Under the pieces are notes generated by a model, which saw nothing but the letters and a program-made list of their open reading frames with translations, searched no databases and was not told where the DNA came from. From Streptomyces venezuelae (GTDB lineage Bacteria; Actinomycetota; Actinomycetes; Streptomycetales; Streptomycetaceae), in assembly GCF_008642315.1 (NCBI RefSeq), contig NZ_CP029192.1:4278001-4342000 (forward strand): a DNA stretch of 64,000 bases. The letters run 5' to 3'. Position numbers and translations under genes: made by a program. Shown here one piece after another: positions 9,763-18,703 of this stretch. Within the stretch, counting starts at the first letter, position 1; the number at the start of each line of letters is the position of its first letter.

Positions 9763-11099
9763 GCGTCCTCTCCCGCCGGGTCCATGCGGTCCGCGAGCGG
9801 CACCGGCAGGAAGACCGTGACCTCGTAGCCGCCGTCCGCGGCCGGTTCCGCCGTCATCTCGCCGTTCAGCATCGTCACGCGCTCCCGCATGCCGGTGATG
9901 CCGTGGCCCGCGCCCGGGGACGGCTTGACCAGGCCGGTCGCGGGACCGTTCACGATGCGCAGGCCCAGGCCGCCGAGTACGTAGCCGACCTCGACGCGCG
10001 CGGCGGCGCCCGGCGCGTGGCGCAGGCTGTTGCTGAGCGCCTCCTGCACGATGCGGTACGCGGAGAGCTCCACGCCCTGCGGCAGCTCGCGGACCGCCCC
10101 GGTGATCACCTTGTCGACGGTGAGGCCGGCGTCGCGGACGTTGTCCAGGAGCCGGTCGAGGTCGGCGAGCGTGGGCTGCGGGGCGTCCGGCGCCTCGTAG
10201 TCCTCGGCCCGTACGACACCGAGGACGCGGCGCAGTTCGGTGAGCGCGGACACCGCGTTCTCGCGGATCGTGACGAATGCCTGCTCCAGCTCGGGCGGCG
10301 GGTTCTCCACGCGGTAGGGCGCGGCCTCGGCCTGGATGGCGACCACCGACATGTGGTGGGCGACCACGTCGTGCAGCTCGCGGGCGATGTTGGTGCGCTC
10401 TTCCAGGAGGGTGCGCTTGTCGCGTTCGATGGCGGTGACGGTGCGCTGCACGGTGACCTCGCGCTGCGCCTCGCGGCGCACGTGCACCACGGTGGTGACC
10501 AGCAGCGCGAGCGCCGAGAAGAACAGCATCATGGGGGCGTCGGACGCGCCGGGCGACCCGAGCCAGACCTCCGTGACCAGGCCGTACGCGGCGGTTCCGA
10601 GCCACATCCACAGGGCGGTGCGCGGGCCGGTCCTGGCCGCGACGACGACCATCACGACGATGTGCGCGAAGAACGCGGCGGGCGTCCACGGCCAGCCGTC
10701 GTAGGTGTTGCCGAGCACCGCGGTGAACGGCGTCGTGACGAGTGAGACCCAGAACGCGCCGACCGGCCTGACCAGGGTCATCAGGATGGCGGCCGACGGG
10801 ATGAAGCCGGTGAGGAGGTGCGCGACCTCGTCGGTGCCGAGGCCCACGTTGTAGGCGAGCACCAGGGTGAACAGGGCCGCGGCGGCCACCAGGGCGTGCG
10901 GGGTCCACACGGCGTAGGGGCGTATCCGCTGCGGGAGGAGGCGGGCCAGGCGGCCCTCCGTCGTTCTGGGCGGCAGCAGCCGGTAGGCGAAGGCGTCGTG
11001 GAACAGCGCCTCGCGCAGGCCGCCGAAGGCCTCCCGCACGAGGTGGTACTCGGGGCTCTTCCGGCCTCTGGCCTTGAGCTGCTCAGTCGTATCGGTCAC
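9759..11099 (-). CDS. Sensor histidine kinase (NarX/DesK-type)
   Basis: Membrane sensor kinase of about 446 residues from the GTG at 11099; an earlier TTG at 11144 is less likely. Four to five membrane helices fill residues about 60-205. The dimerisation/phosphoacceptor domain HisKA_3 has ARELHDVVAHHMSVV, with the first His phosphorylated. The ATPase domain carries the N box in YRIVQEALSNSLRHA and a G box in GAGHGITGMRERV. It lies directly downstream of the second system's regulator with an 88-base gap and overlaps its own regulator by four bases. Confidence 0.93.
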   Translation of the reverse strand: MTDTTEQLKARGRKSPEYHLVREAFGGLREALFHDAFAYRLLPPRTTEGRLARLLPQRIRPYAVWTPHALVAAAALFTLVLAYNVGLGTDEVAHLLTGFIPSAAILMTLVRPVGAFWVSLVTTPFTAVLGNTYDGWPWTPAAFFAHIVVMVVVAARTGPRTALWMWLGTAAYGLVTEVWLGSPGASDAPMMLFFSALALLVTTVVHVRREAQREVTVQRTVTAIERDKRTLLEERTNIARELHDVVAHHMSVVAIQAEAAPYRVENPPPELEQAFVTIRENAVSALTELRRVLGVVRAEDYEAPDAPQPTLADLDRLLDNVRDAGLTVDKVITGAVRELPQGVELSAYRIVQEALSNSLRHAPGAAARVEVGYVLGGLGLRIVNGPATGLVKPSPGAGHGITGMRERVTMLNGEMTAEPAADGGYEVTVFLPVPLADRMDPAGEDA

Positions 11100-11186
11100 G
11101 TCTACGAAGGTACGGGCAGGCGGCGAACGGGTCGTCCACAGCAAGACGGGTTCCGCGGGGTCCGTCGCAGGTACTACTCGGGGGTG

Positions 11187-11861
11187 CTACGGGGTGTTCC
11201 GGCCCGAGGGGCGCACCACGCCCGTCTCGTACGCGTACACCGCCGCCTGCGTGCGGTCGCGCAGCCCCAGCTTCACCAGGATGCGGCCGACGTGCGTCTT
11301 CACGGTCTGCTCGGCGACCACGAGCCGCGCCGCGATCTCCGCGTTCGACAGGCCCTGCGCGATCAGGGCGAGGACCTCCGTCTCGCGTCCGGTCAGCTCG
11401 CCGACCCGGGGCTTGAGCGGGCCGCGCGTCCCGCCGTCCATGCGGGAGAACTCCGCGATGAGGCGCCGGGTGATCCCGGGCGCGAGCAGCGCGTCCCCGG
11501 CCGCCACGACACGGACCGCCTCGGCGAGCTGGTCCGCCGACGCGTCCTTGAGCAGGAAGCCGGAGGCACCGGCGCGCAGCGCGTCGTACACGTACTCGTC
11601 GAGGTCGAAGGTGGTCAGGACCAGGACCCTGACGTCGGGCAGCTCGTCCGTGATGCGGCGGGTCGCCTCGATGCCGCTCAGCTCGGGCATGCGGATGTCC
11701 ATGAGCACCACGTCCGGCGCGAGCCCGGCGACCTGGGCGACGGCGTCCGCGCCGTCGACGGCCTGGCCGATCACCTCGATGTCCGGCTCCGCGTTCAGCA
11801 GGACGGAGAAGCCCTGCCTGACCATGATCTGGTCGTCGGCGATCAGGACCTTGATCGTCAT
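11187..11861 (-). CDS. NarL/LuxR-family response regulator, second copy
   Basis: Response regulator of 224 residues. The receiver starts MTIKVLIADDQIMVRQGF with phosphoacceptor D55 and ends with a lysine in FLLKDASADQL. The LuxR-type helix-turn-helix is LTGRETEVLALIAQGLSNAEIA then QTVKTHVGRILVKLGL. Its ATG overlaps the TGA of the kinase gene upstream. It closely resembles the regulator at 9094, most strongly in the receiver and recognition helix, so the two may bind related operators or cross-talk. Confidence 0.95.
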   Translation of the reverse strand: MTIKVLIADDQIMVRQGFSVLLNAEPDIEVIGQAVDGADAVAQVAGLAPDVVLMDIRMPELSGIEATRRITDELPDVRVLVLTTFDLDEYVYDALRAGASGFLLKDASADQLAEAVRVVAAGDALLAPGITRRLIAEFSRMDGGTRGPLKPRVGELTGRETEVLALIAQGLSNAEIAARLVVAEQTVKTHVGRILVKLGLRDRTQAAVYAYETGVVRPSGRNTP

Positions 11862-13222
11862 GGCGTGGTCTCTCCGTCGGTCGGTGTGGTCGGGGTGTTC
11901 GGAGTGGTCGGGGGCGCGGTCGGCAGGAAGGCCGACACCTCGTAGCCGCCGTCGTGGGTGGGGCCCGTCGCGAGGTCGCCGCCCAGCATCGCCGTCCGCT
12001 CCCGCATGCCGAGCAGCCCGTGGCCCGCGCCCGGCGACGGCGGCGCGGCGGTGCGCGCGCCGGAGTCGGTGACCCGGACGTGCAGCCCGGTCCGCGCGTA
12101 CGTGAGGTCGATGCGCACCGTCGAGCCCGGCGCGTGCCGGATCGCGTTGCTGAGCGCCTCCTGCACGATGCGGTACGCCGACAGGTCGACGCCCGGCGGC
12201 AGCGGGCGCGGCTCCCCCGCGCTCTCGCGGCACACGGTCAGACCGGCCGCGCGGGCGTTGTCGACGAGGACGTCCAGGCGCTCCAGGGTGGGCAGTGGGG
12301 ACTGCGGGGCGGTCTCCGGGTCCCCGGGGTTCTCCGAGCGCAGGACGCCGAGGACGCGGCGCAGCTCGGTGAGGGCTTCGAGGGCGTTCTCCCGGATGCC
12401 GGCGAGGTTCTCCCTGAGCTCGTCGGGCGGGTCCTTCACCAGGTGCGGGGCGACCTGCGCCTGGATGGAGATGACGGACATGTGGTGGGCGACCACGTCG
12501 TGCAGTTCGCGGGCGATGCGGCTGCGCTCCTCAAGAAGGGTGCGGCGGGCCCGTTCCTCGGCGGTGATGGTCTCCTGCTCGACGAGCCGGGTGCGGGCCT
12601 CGCGGCGGCCGCGCAGGAGGGTGCCGACGAGGGTGACGGCGCCGAAGACGACCACCGAGAGCGGCACCGTCGTGTCGTACGCCCCCGGGTCCATCGTCTG
12701 TTGCAGCAGCCAGGGGACGCCCACGCCGAGGGCACACGCCGCCCAGGCGGCCCGGGGCGGCAGCCGCAGCGCGACGAGCAGCGTCACCGTGGCGTGCGCG
12801 ACGAGCGAGGGCGGGGACCACGGCCACGGCTCGGGTTCCTGGTCACGAGGCATCATCGCCAGGCCCGCGATGACCGCGTTAGCCCCGAGGGACAGCCACC
12901 AGGCGGGGACCGGGCGCACCAGCGCGAGCAGGAGACCCACGGCCTGGGCGAGCGACAGGAACGAGCCGACCGTGAAGCCGAGCCGGTAGCGCGCCGACAC
13001 CTGGTCGAGGTTGCCGAGCGTCGTGCCGACGACGATCGCCACGACCACGACGTGCGGCAGCCAGCGGAGCATGCGCGGCTTCCCGAGCGGCGGCAGCGGC
13101 ATCGGCGCCGTGGTCCACAGCTCCCCGGCCAGGCCGCGCAGACCGGTCGTCAACGCGCCGTCGAACCGCTCCCCGTCGCCGCGCCCGCGGTCCGCCCCAT
13201 CCACGAGATCAACCCTAGACAC
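11858..13222 (-). CDS. Sensor histidine kinase, second copy
   Basis: Membrane histidine kinase of 454 residues from a GTG start. Several helices occupy about 50-200, including VVVVAIVVGTTLGNL and VVVFGAVTLVGTLL. HisKA_3 has ARELHDVVAHHMSVIS. The ATPase domain has YRIVQEALSNAIRHAPG and GAGHGLLGMRERT. The start overlaps the end of the acyltransferase by eight bases, and the stop overlaps the paired regulator by four, so it sits in a coupled operon. It resembles the other kinase most in the catalytic half; the membrane parts differ, suggesting different signals. Confidence 0.93.
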   Translation of the reverse strand: MSRVDLVDGADRGRGDGERFDGALTTGLRGLAGELWTTAPMPLPPLGKPRMLRWLPHVVVVAIVVGTTLGNLDQVSARYRLGFTVGSFLSLAQAVGLLLALVRPVPAWWLSLGANAVIAGLAMMPRDQEPEPWPWSPPSLVAHATVTLLVALRLPPRAAWAACALGVGVPWLLQQTMDPGAYDTTVPLSVVVFGAVTLVGTLLRGRREARTRLVEQETITAEERARRTLLEERSRIARELHDVVAHHMSVISIQAQVAPHLVKDPPDELRENLAGIRENALEALTELRRVLGVLRSENPGDPETAPQSPLPTLERLDVLVDNARAAGLTVCRESAGEPRPLPPGVDLSAYRIVQEALSNAIRHAPGSTVRIDLTYARTGLHVRVTDSGARTAAPPSPGAGHGLLGMRERTAMLGGDLATGPTHDGGYEVSAFLPTAPPTTPNTPTTPTDGETTP

Positions 13223-14381
13223 GCCGTGCCGCTTTCGCTCCCACGGCCTGACCCCGCCGTTCCGGTGCGGCCCGGCCGCCCCTCTCCTGCGTCCGGAACG
13301 CCGACCAGCACACCGCGAGCCCCAGCCCGAACACCGGCAGCCAGCCCACGCGGGCCAGGACCCAGCCCAAGCCGTCCGGCGCCGTGTGCAGGCCGGGCAG
13401 CGGGGTCCCGGCGAGCAGACCGAGCGCGGTGACCGCCATCAGTGCCGTCTGGTGCCACAGGAACAGCGTCATCGCGGAGAGGTTCACGAGGGCCACCGCC
13501 GCCCAGGCCGCGGGCCTGCGCAGCCACCGCGCCAGGGGCTCCCGCAGCAGCACCGCCAGGCCGCACTGGGCGAGGCCGAAGGCGACGGCCGCCAGGGTCG
13601 GCGGGTCCAGGTTCGACACCGTGGCGCCCGGCACGCCGACCATCGAGGCCGGATAGCCGGCCCACAGGACGAGCCCCGCGGTGGCCGTCGCGCCGCCCAC
13701 CAGCAGCACCCGCCCCGCGTTCCGCGTCAGCTCGCCCCGCGACCAGGCCGCGCCCAGCGTGTACGGCACGAGCCAGCCCGCCGCCACGTTCACCCAGCCC
13801 AGCCAGGCGGGGCCGCCGAAGCCGAACCGCACCAGGTCCACGTGGAGAACGACGGCCAGCGGCCACAGCGGGTTGAGCCGCCGCACCAGCGGGGTGGCGG
13901 CGGTGAGCGCCGCGTGGACCAGCAGGAACCACAGGGGTGAGAGCGCCAGCTTGACCAGTGTGTGGACGGTGGCAGGGTCCGCGCCCGAGAGGAGCAGGCC
14001 CGCGGTGACGGCGGTCCACAGCGCGAGGACGGCGACGACCGGCCTGAAGAGGCGGCCGAGCCGGGCGGCGAGCCACGCGCGGTACCCGGTGCCGCGCTCG
14101 CGCGCCGCCGCGTACCCCTTCGCGGCCACGAACCCGCCGACCAGGAAGAACACGGCCAGCGTCTGGAAGACCCAGGAGATCGGGGCGAGCCACGGCATGC
14201 CGCTCAGCGGGCTCGCCGTGTGCAGCGTGCCGCCGTCCGGGACCAGGGCGGTGACCAGCCAGTGGCCGCCCACCACGCCGAGGATGGCGAGGGCCCGCAG
14301 GGCGTCGACGGCGCGGTCCCTGCCGGGGGGTGTGGCGGCGTCCACACGCCGGACGAGGGCGGACAGGCGGTGCTCACGCAT
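13215..14381 (-). CDS. Integral membrane acyltransferase (acyltransferase_3 family)
   Basis: A 388-residue multi-helix membrane protein of the family that moves acyl groups onto sugars or other surface molecules. The N-terminal signature DALRALAILGVVGGHWLV holds the conserved Arg and His of the family. About ten hydrophobic helices follow. The acceptor is not predictable. Start and stop overlap the neighbouring genes by eight bases on each side, which ties it to the hydrolase upstream and the histidine kinase downstream. The last 40 residues are basic and probably cytosolic. Confidence 0.88.
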   Translation of the reverse strand: MREHRLSALVRRVDAATPPGRDRAVDALRALAILGVVGGHWLVTALVPDGGTLHTASPLSGMPWLAPISWVFQTLAVFFLVGGFVAAKGYAAARERGTGYRAWLAARLGRLFRPVVAVLALWTAVTAGLLLSGADPATVHTLVKLALSPLWFLLVHAALTAATPLVRRLNPLWPLAVVLHVDLVRFGFGGPAWLGWVNVAAGWLVPYTLGAAWSRGELTRNAGRVLLVGGATATAGLVLWAGYPASMVGVPGATVSNLDPPTLAAVAFGLAQCGLAVLLREPLARWLRRPAAWAAVALVNLSAMTLFLWHQTALMAVTALGLLAGTPLPGLHTAPDGLGWVLARVGWLPVFGLGLAVCWSAFRTQERGGRAAPERRGQAVGAKAARRV

Positions 14382-15348
14382 GAGTGACCTCCGTTGCGTC
14401 GCCGCGCACGATGCGTGCGAGGTTGCCGAGCGGGACCGAGCCCGGCTTCAGGTAGTCGCTGTGGCCGCCGTCGCCCGCCGCGAAGACGCGGGCGCCGAAG
14501 CCGTCGGAGACCGGGTCGGTGCCGAAGCCGACGGTCGTGCCGAAGAGGCCGACGCTGGTGTGCGGCACGTCCGCGATCCAGTCGCCGGAGCCGCGCCCCG
14601 CCCAGATCCGGGCCCGTGTGCGCAGGTCGGCCGCCTCGTCGACGCCGGTGCCCGGGCTGCCGTAGAGCGCGATGTCGGCGACGTCCAGGCCGCGCGGGCC
14701 CGTCGCGGCGCCGGCGCACACCACCGAGCCGTACGAGTGGCAGAGCAGGGACACGCGTGCGTGGGCGTTGATCCTGTGGAGCTCGCCGACGAAGGAGCGC
14801 AGGGCGGGCGCGGCGCCGTCCGCGCGGCCCGTGGTGAGGACGGCGGGGCTGACGGTGCCCGGTGTCTCGTACCCGAGCCAGGCCACGACGGCCGTGCGCG
14901 TGCCCGGCTTCGCGTGCCGGTCCAGTTCCGCGTGCAGCGCCAGGGCGCCGGAGCGCAGCCTGCTGTACGAGTCGAGGGACGTGTCCGAGCCCGGGACGAG
15001 GACGGCCACGCGGTCCGCGGCCGCCAGGTCGCCGAACACCTCGGCGGTGCGGCCGGTGCCGCGGCCGTCGAAGGCGAGGAAGTCACGGTGCGGGGAGGCC
15101 ATGGCGCGCAGGGTCGCGGCCCGTTCCCCGGCGCCGTACCCCTCGGCCCGCGCGGCCGCCTCCGCGGCGTTGGCGCGGTTCGCCGCGTACGCGCCGGGGA
15201 GCGTCGCCGCCGTGACGCGGCCGAGGGAGGCGGGCGCGGGGGCCGGGATCTCCGGGCGGGCCGCGCCCGACACCGGGACCACCACGGCGGCGGCGACGCC
15301 GAAGGCCAACAGGGTGCGGCGCAGCCGCCCGTCCCGGAACCTCATCAT
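14374..15348 (-). CDS. Secreted alpha/beta hydrolase (DUF1023)
   Basis: A 324-residue exported hydrolase. An N-terminal signal sequence (RRTLLAFGVAAAVVVPVSGAA) is followed by an alpha/beta-hydrolase domain with an oxyanion strand (VAVLVPGSDTSLDSYSRL) and nucleophile elbow CHSYGS; the catalytic His is probably in GDGGHSDYL near the end. DUF1023 proteins are a common Streptomyces family of unknown substrate. Two adjacent ATG codons are possible starts. It appears to be the first gene of a seven-gene minus-strand operon running to the P450. Confidence 0.85.
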   Translation of the reverse strand: MMRFRDGRLRRTLLAFGVAAAVVVPVSGAARPEIPAPAPASLGRVTAATLPGAYAANRANAAEAAARAEGYGAGERAATLRAMASPHRDFLAFDGRGTGRTAEVFGDLAAADRVAVLVPGSDTSLDSYSRLRSGALALHAELDRHAKPGTRTAVVAWLGYETPGTVSPAVLTTGRADGAAPALRSFVGELHRINAHARVSLLCHSYGSVVCAGAATGPRGLDVADIALYGSPGTGVDEAADLRTRARIWAGRGSGDWIADVPHTSVGLFGTTVGFGTDPVSDGFGARVFAAGDGGHSDYLKPGSVPLGNLARIVRGDATEVTHA

Positions 15349-15537
15349 GTCCTGCCCTTCCGCTCCTTCGCGGGCCGGTGTTCCGACTCGCCGTCACGGA
15401 AAGGAAGTTATGGATCGGGCTCTGTAGCTCACATCACGCTGGGGTATACAGCCGCACGTAGCTCTCAGGTATGACGGGTATCCCCAGGCCCCACGGGTGA
15501 TCAACCCCTGGTCGTCCGAACGCCGGTCGCGGGGGCC

Positions 15538-16416
15538 TCAGAAGGCCAGTTGCGCGATCTCCTCCGCGACGACCGCGCACGCGTCGGCCGCCGGGTCGAT
15601 CAGCGGGAAGTGCCCCACGTCCTCCAGGAGGGTGAGGCCCACCACCTCGCCCGCCTTGGCCGCCGCGTCGGCGTACGCCTCGGACACGGCCTGCGGCACG
15701 ACGATGTCGTCGCGGCCCTGCACCACGGTCGTGGCGATGCCGGAGGGGAGCAGCGCGGCCGGATCGGCGTACGGCAGCCGCTCCTCGAAGCGGGCCGCGC
15801 CGCCCAGGAGTTGCGCGCAGGCGCCGCCGCAGACCGCCAGCTCCTCGGCGGCGCGGAGGTCCGCGATCGGCGCGAGGGCGACGACGCCGCGCAGCGGTGC
15901 GGGCCGGCCGGTGCGCCAGGGCGCGTCGGCGGGCAGCAGATGGCGCGCGGCCACCCACAGCGCGAGGTGGCCGCCCGCGGAGTGCCCGGTCACGACGGTG
16001 CGGCGCGGATCGGCCGACGGCAGCGCGTCCCGTACGAGCGCGGGGAGCGCGTCGAACGCCGCGGCCACGTCGTCGAAGGTCTCCGGCCAGCGCCCGGCGA
16101 CCGGGGCCGTGCCGCCCTGCGCGGGGATCGGGCTGCCCCTGCGGTACTCGACGTTGGCCACCGCGAAGCCGCGGCGGGCCAGGAAGTCCGCGAAGGGGGT
16201 GACGTGCCGCCGGTCGTAGGGCGAGCGCCAGGCGCCGCCGTGCAGGAGGACGACGAGGGGGGCGGGGCGGGGCGTTTCGCCCCTGGGGGCGTAGAGGTCC
16301 ACGACCTGGTCGGGATGGTCGCCGTACGCGACGGTGGCGTCCGGCTCCACGGCGGGATGCGAGAAGGCGGCTTCGGCCTCGGCGGCATCGCGGGCCACGG
16401 CGGCGTCGTCCGGCAT
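15538..16416 (-). CDS. Alpha/beta hydrolase, probable N-formylkynurenine formamidase
   Basis: A 292-residue hydrolase of the HGGxW subfamily that includes eukaryote-type arylformamidases. The oxyanion motif HGGAW is at 59-63 and the nucleophile Ser146 in GHSAGG; the acid and base are probably in VVQGRDDIVV and DVGHFPL. It lies downstream of tryptophan dioxygenase and kynureninase, which supplies the logic: the pathway needs a formamidase between those two steps. An 89-base gap with a strong hairpin separates it from kynureninase, so it may be expressed at a different level or from its own promoter. Function is inferred from fold and context. Confidence 0.75.
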   Translation of the reverse strand: MPDDAAVARDAAEAEAAFSHPAVEPDATVAYGDHPDQVVDLYAPRGETPRPAPLVVLLHGGAWRSPYDRRHVTPFADFLARRGFAVANVEYRRGSPIPAQGGTAPVAGRWPETFDDVAAAFDALPALVRDALPSADPRRTVVTGHSAGGHLALWVAARHLLPADAPWRTGRPAPLRGVVALAPIADLRAAEELAVCGGACAQLLGGAARFEERLPYADPAALLPSGIATTVVQGRDDIVVPQAVSEAYADAAAKAGEVVGLTLLEDVGHFPLIDPAADACAVVAEEIAQLAF

Positions 16417-16455
16417 GCGGCAACCTCTCCACAGCAGTGCGGCTGGCGTTCGGGC

Positions 16456-16486
16456 CCCCGCTCTTCCGGCGTGCGGAAGAGCGGGG
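16456..16486 (-). terminator. Hairpin between kynureninase and hydrolase
   Basis: A perfect 13-base-pair stem (CCCCGCTCTTCCG and its complement) with a five-base loop, 20 bases after the kynureninase stop. No clear U tract follows. It could end or attenuate transcription before the hydrolase gene. Confidence 0.6.
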
Positions 16487-16505
16487 CAAGATCCGCCGGA
16501 CGCTA

Positions 16506-17708
16506 TCAGGCCAGCGTGCGCGCGAGGATACGCGCCGCCCGCTCGGCATCGCCGAACGAGACGTACAGCGGCGTGAATCCGAACCGCAGCACGTCCGGCG
16601 CACGGAAGTCCCCGACCACGCCCTGCTCGATGAGCCGCCTCATGACGTCACCGGCGCCCTCGCAGCGCAGTGCGACCTGGCTGCCGCGCTCGGCGTGCGC
16701 GGCCGGGGTGAGGGACTCGACGCGGCCCGTCGGCACGTACGCCCCGACGCACCGCAGGAAGAAGTCCGTCAGCGCGAGGGACTTGGCGCGGACCGCGTCG
16801 ATGGAGACGCCGTCCCAGGCGTCGAGGGACGCCTCAAGGGCGAGCATCGACAGGATGTCCGGCGTGCCGACGCGGCCGCGCAGCGCGCCGTCCGCGGCCT
16901 CGAACTCGGCCCGCATGCCGAAGGGTTCGGCGTGCGAGTTCCAGCCGGGCAGCGGGGAGTCGAAGCGGGGCTGGAGGGCTTCGCGTACGTAGAGGTACGC
17001 GGGCGAACCCGGGCCGCCGTTCAGGTACTTGTAGGTGCAGCCCACCGCGAGGTCCACGCCGTGTTCGTCCAGGCCGACGGGGAGGGCGCCCGCCGTGTGG
17101 CACAGGTCCCAGACGACGGGGGCGCCCGCCGCGTGGACCGCCGCCGTGAGGCCCGGCAGGTCGTGCAGGCGGCCGGTGCGGTAGTCGGCGTGGTTGAGCA
17201 GGACGGCGGCGGTGCGGTCGCCGAGGACGCCGGGGACGTCGCCGGGGGCGACCGGGATCAGACGGCATCCGGTGAGGCGGGCCGCCGACTCCGCGATGTA
17301 CCCGTCCGTGGGGAACGTCGTGGCGTCAACGACGATCTCGTCGCGCCCCCCGGAGGGGTTGCCGGGGTCCCTTGCGATGCGGACCGCGGCCACCAGCGCC
17401 TTGAACACGTTGACGCTGGTGGAGTCGCCGACGACGATCTGGCCCGGGGCGGCGCCGACGAGCGGGGCTATGCGGTCGCCGATGCGTTCCGGGGCGGTCC
17501 ACCAGCCGCTCTCGCTCCAGGAGCGGATGCGGAGCTCGCCCCACTCGTGGGTCATCACCTCGGCGAGGCGGCCCGGCACGTTCGCCGGCAGGGCGCCCAG
17601 CGAGTTGCCGTCCAGGTACACCGTCTCGTCGAGGACGAACTCCTCGCGCTTGGCGGCGAGTTCGTCCTTGCCGTCCAGCGCTTCCGCCTCGGCCCGCAGG
17701 TCAGACAT
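16506..17708 (-). CDS. kynU: Kynureninase
   Basis: PLP enzyme that splits kynurenine to anthranilate and alanine. At 400 residues it is the family's normal length. The PLP lysine is K227 in CTYKYLNGGPGSPA. Other family motifs are YLDGNSLGALP near the N terminus, DSTSVNVFKAL for phosphate binding, and VWDLCHTAGALP with the cofactor Asp. The ATG start overlaps the stop of tryptophan dioxygenase by eight bases, so the two are coupled. The product anthranilate could feed secondary metabolism or tryptophan recycling. Confidence 0.96.
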   Translation of the reverse strand: MSDLRAEAEALDGKDELAAKREEFVLDETVYLDGNSLGALPANVPGRLAEVMTHEWGELRIRSWSESGWWTAPERIGDRIAPLVGAAPGQIVVGDSTSVNVFKALVAAVRIARDPGNPSGGRDEIVVDATTFPTDGYIAESAARLTGCRLIPVAPGDVPGVLGDRTAAVLLNHADYRTGRLHDLPGLTAAVHAAGAPVVWDLCHTAGALPVGLDEHGVDLAVGCTYKYLNGGPGSPAYLYVREALQPRFDSPLPGWNSHAEPFGMRAEFEAADGALRGRVGTPDILSMLALEASLDAWDGVSIDAVRAKSLALTDFFLRCVGAYVPTGRVESLTPAAHAERGSQVALRCEGAGDVMRRLIEQGVVGDFRAPDVLRFGFTPLYVSFGDAERAARILARTLA

Positions 17709-18573
17709 GGCTCCTCGCAGTCCACAGCTCGGGGAACACGTTCTTCGTGGCGCGCTTCTCCAGCCAGGCCACGCCCGCCGAGCCGCCCGTGCCCGTCTTG
17801 GAGCCCATGGCGCGGCGGGTGGCGACGAGGTGGTCGTTGCGCCAGCGCCAGACGAGCTCGCCGACGTCCGTGAGCGTCTCGCCGAGCCGGGCCAGGTCGG
17901 CGCTCTCGTCACCGGAGTAGAGCTCGGTCCAGACGGCCTCGACCTCCGGCGACGGCTCGTACCGCTTGGAGAGGTCGCGCTCCAGGACGGACGCCGGAAT
18001 CGCGTACCCGCGCCGGGCGAGGAGACCGAGCACCTCGTCGTAGAGGCTCGGCTCCTGCAGGGCCTTCTCCAGCTCCGCGTGGACGCGGGGGGCGCCGCGG
18101 TGCGGGACGAGCATGGACGCGGACTTGTCGCCGAGCAGGAACTCCATGCGGCGGTACATCGCGGACTGGAAGCCGGATCCCTCGCCGAGCGCGCCGCGGT
18201 ACGAGTTGAACTGGGCGGGGGTGAGCTGGGCGAGCGGGCGCCAGGAGGCGTTGAGGGCCTCCAGCTCGCGCAGGCTGCGCTTGAGCGCGGCCACCGCCGT
18301 GGGGATGTCGTCGCGGCGCAGGGCGTGCGCCGCGGTCTCCCACTCGTGGACGATCACCGTGAACCACAGCTCCATGACCTGGGTGGTGACCAGGAAGACC
18401 ATCTCGCCGGGATCGTCCGAGCGCAGGTGCTGGAGGTGGGTGAGGACGTCCGCCTGCACGTAGTCCTCGTAGGGGGTGGTGCCTGCGAAGTCGAGGTTCG
18501 GGCTCTCCGCCTCGCCTGCCTCGGTGGACGCCGCGCTCTCCTCGGGGGATGCCTCATGCGTCTTGGGGGACAT
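17701..18573 (-). CDS. kynA: Tryptophan 2,3-dioxygenase
   Basis: Heme enzyme that opens the indole ring of L-tryptophan to give N-formylkynurenine. The family signature is visible: TPYEDYVQADVLTHLQ, FLVTTQVMELWF, NSYRGALGEGSGFQS, then RWRNDHLVATRRAMG with the heme His and GSKTGTGGSAGVAWL. The chosen ATG has GGAG six bases upstream; a GTG sits one codon earlier. The N-terminal 25 residues are Glu/Ser-rich and dispensable-looking. It heads the kynurenine operon. Confidence 0.96.
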   Translation of the reverse strand: MSPKTHEASPEESAASTEAGEAESPNLDFAGTTPYEDYVQADVLTHLQHLRSDDPGEMVFLVTTQVMELWFTVIVHEWETAAHALRRDDIPTAVAALKRSLRELEALNASWRPLAQLTPAQFNSYRGALGEGSGFQSAMYRRMEFLLGDKSASMLVPHRGAPRVHAELEKALQEPSLYDEVLGLLARRGYAIPASVLERDLSKRYEPSPEVEAVWTELYSGDESADLARLGETLTDVGELVWRWRNDHLVATRRAMGSKTGTGGSAGVAWLEKRATKNVFPELWTARSHV

Positions 18574-18703
18574 CACTGTCTCCTCGATACGTACTCCGGG
18601 TAGCGGTCCGCCCCTGCCGTTACCGGCACGGGGGCCCCGGTCCCCACGGGAATCCTCTGCAACTTTCCCCGAATCGGCAAGGCATACCCTGGGCAGACAG
18701 CAG

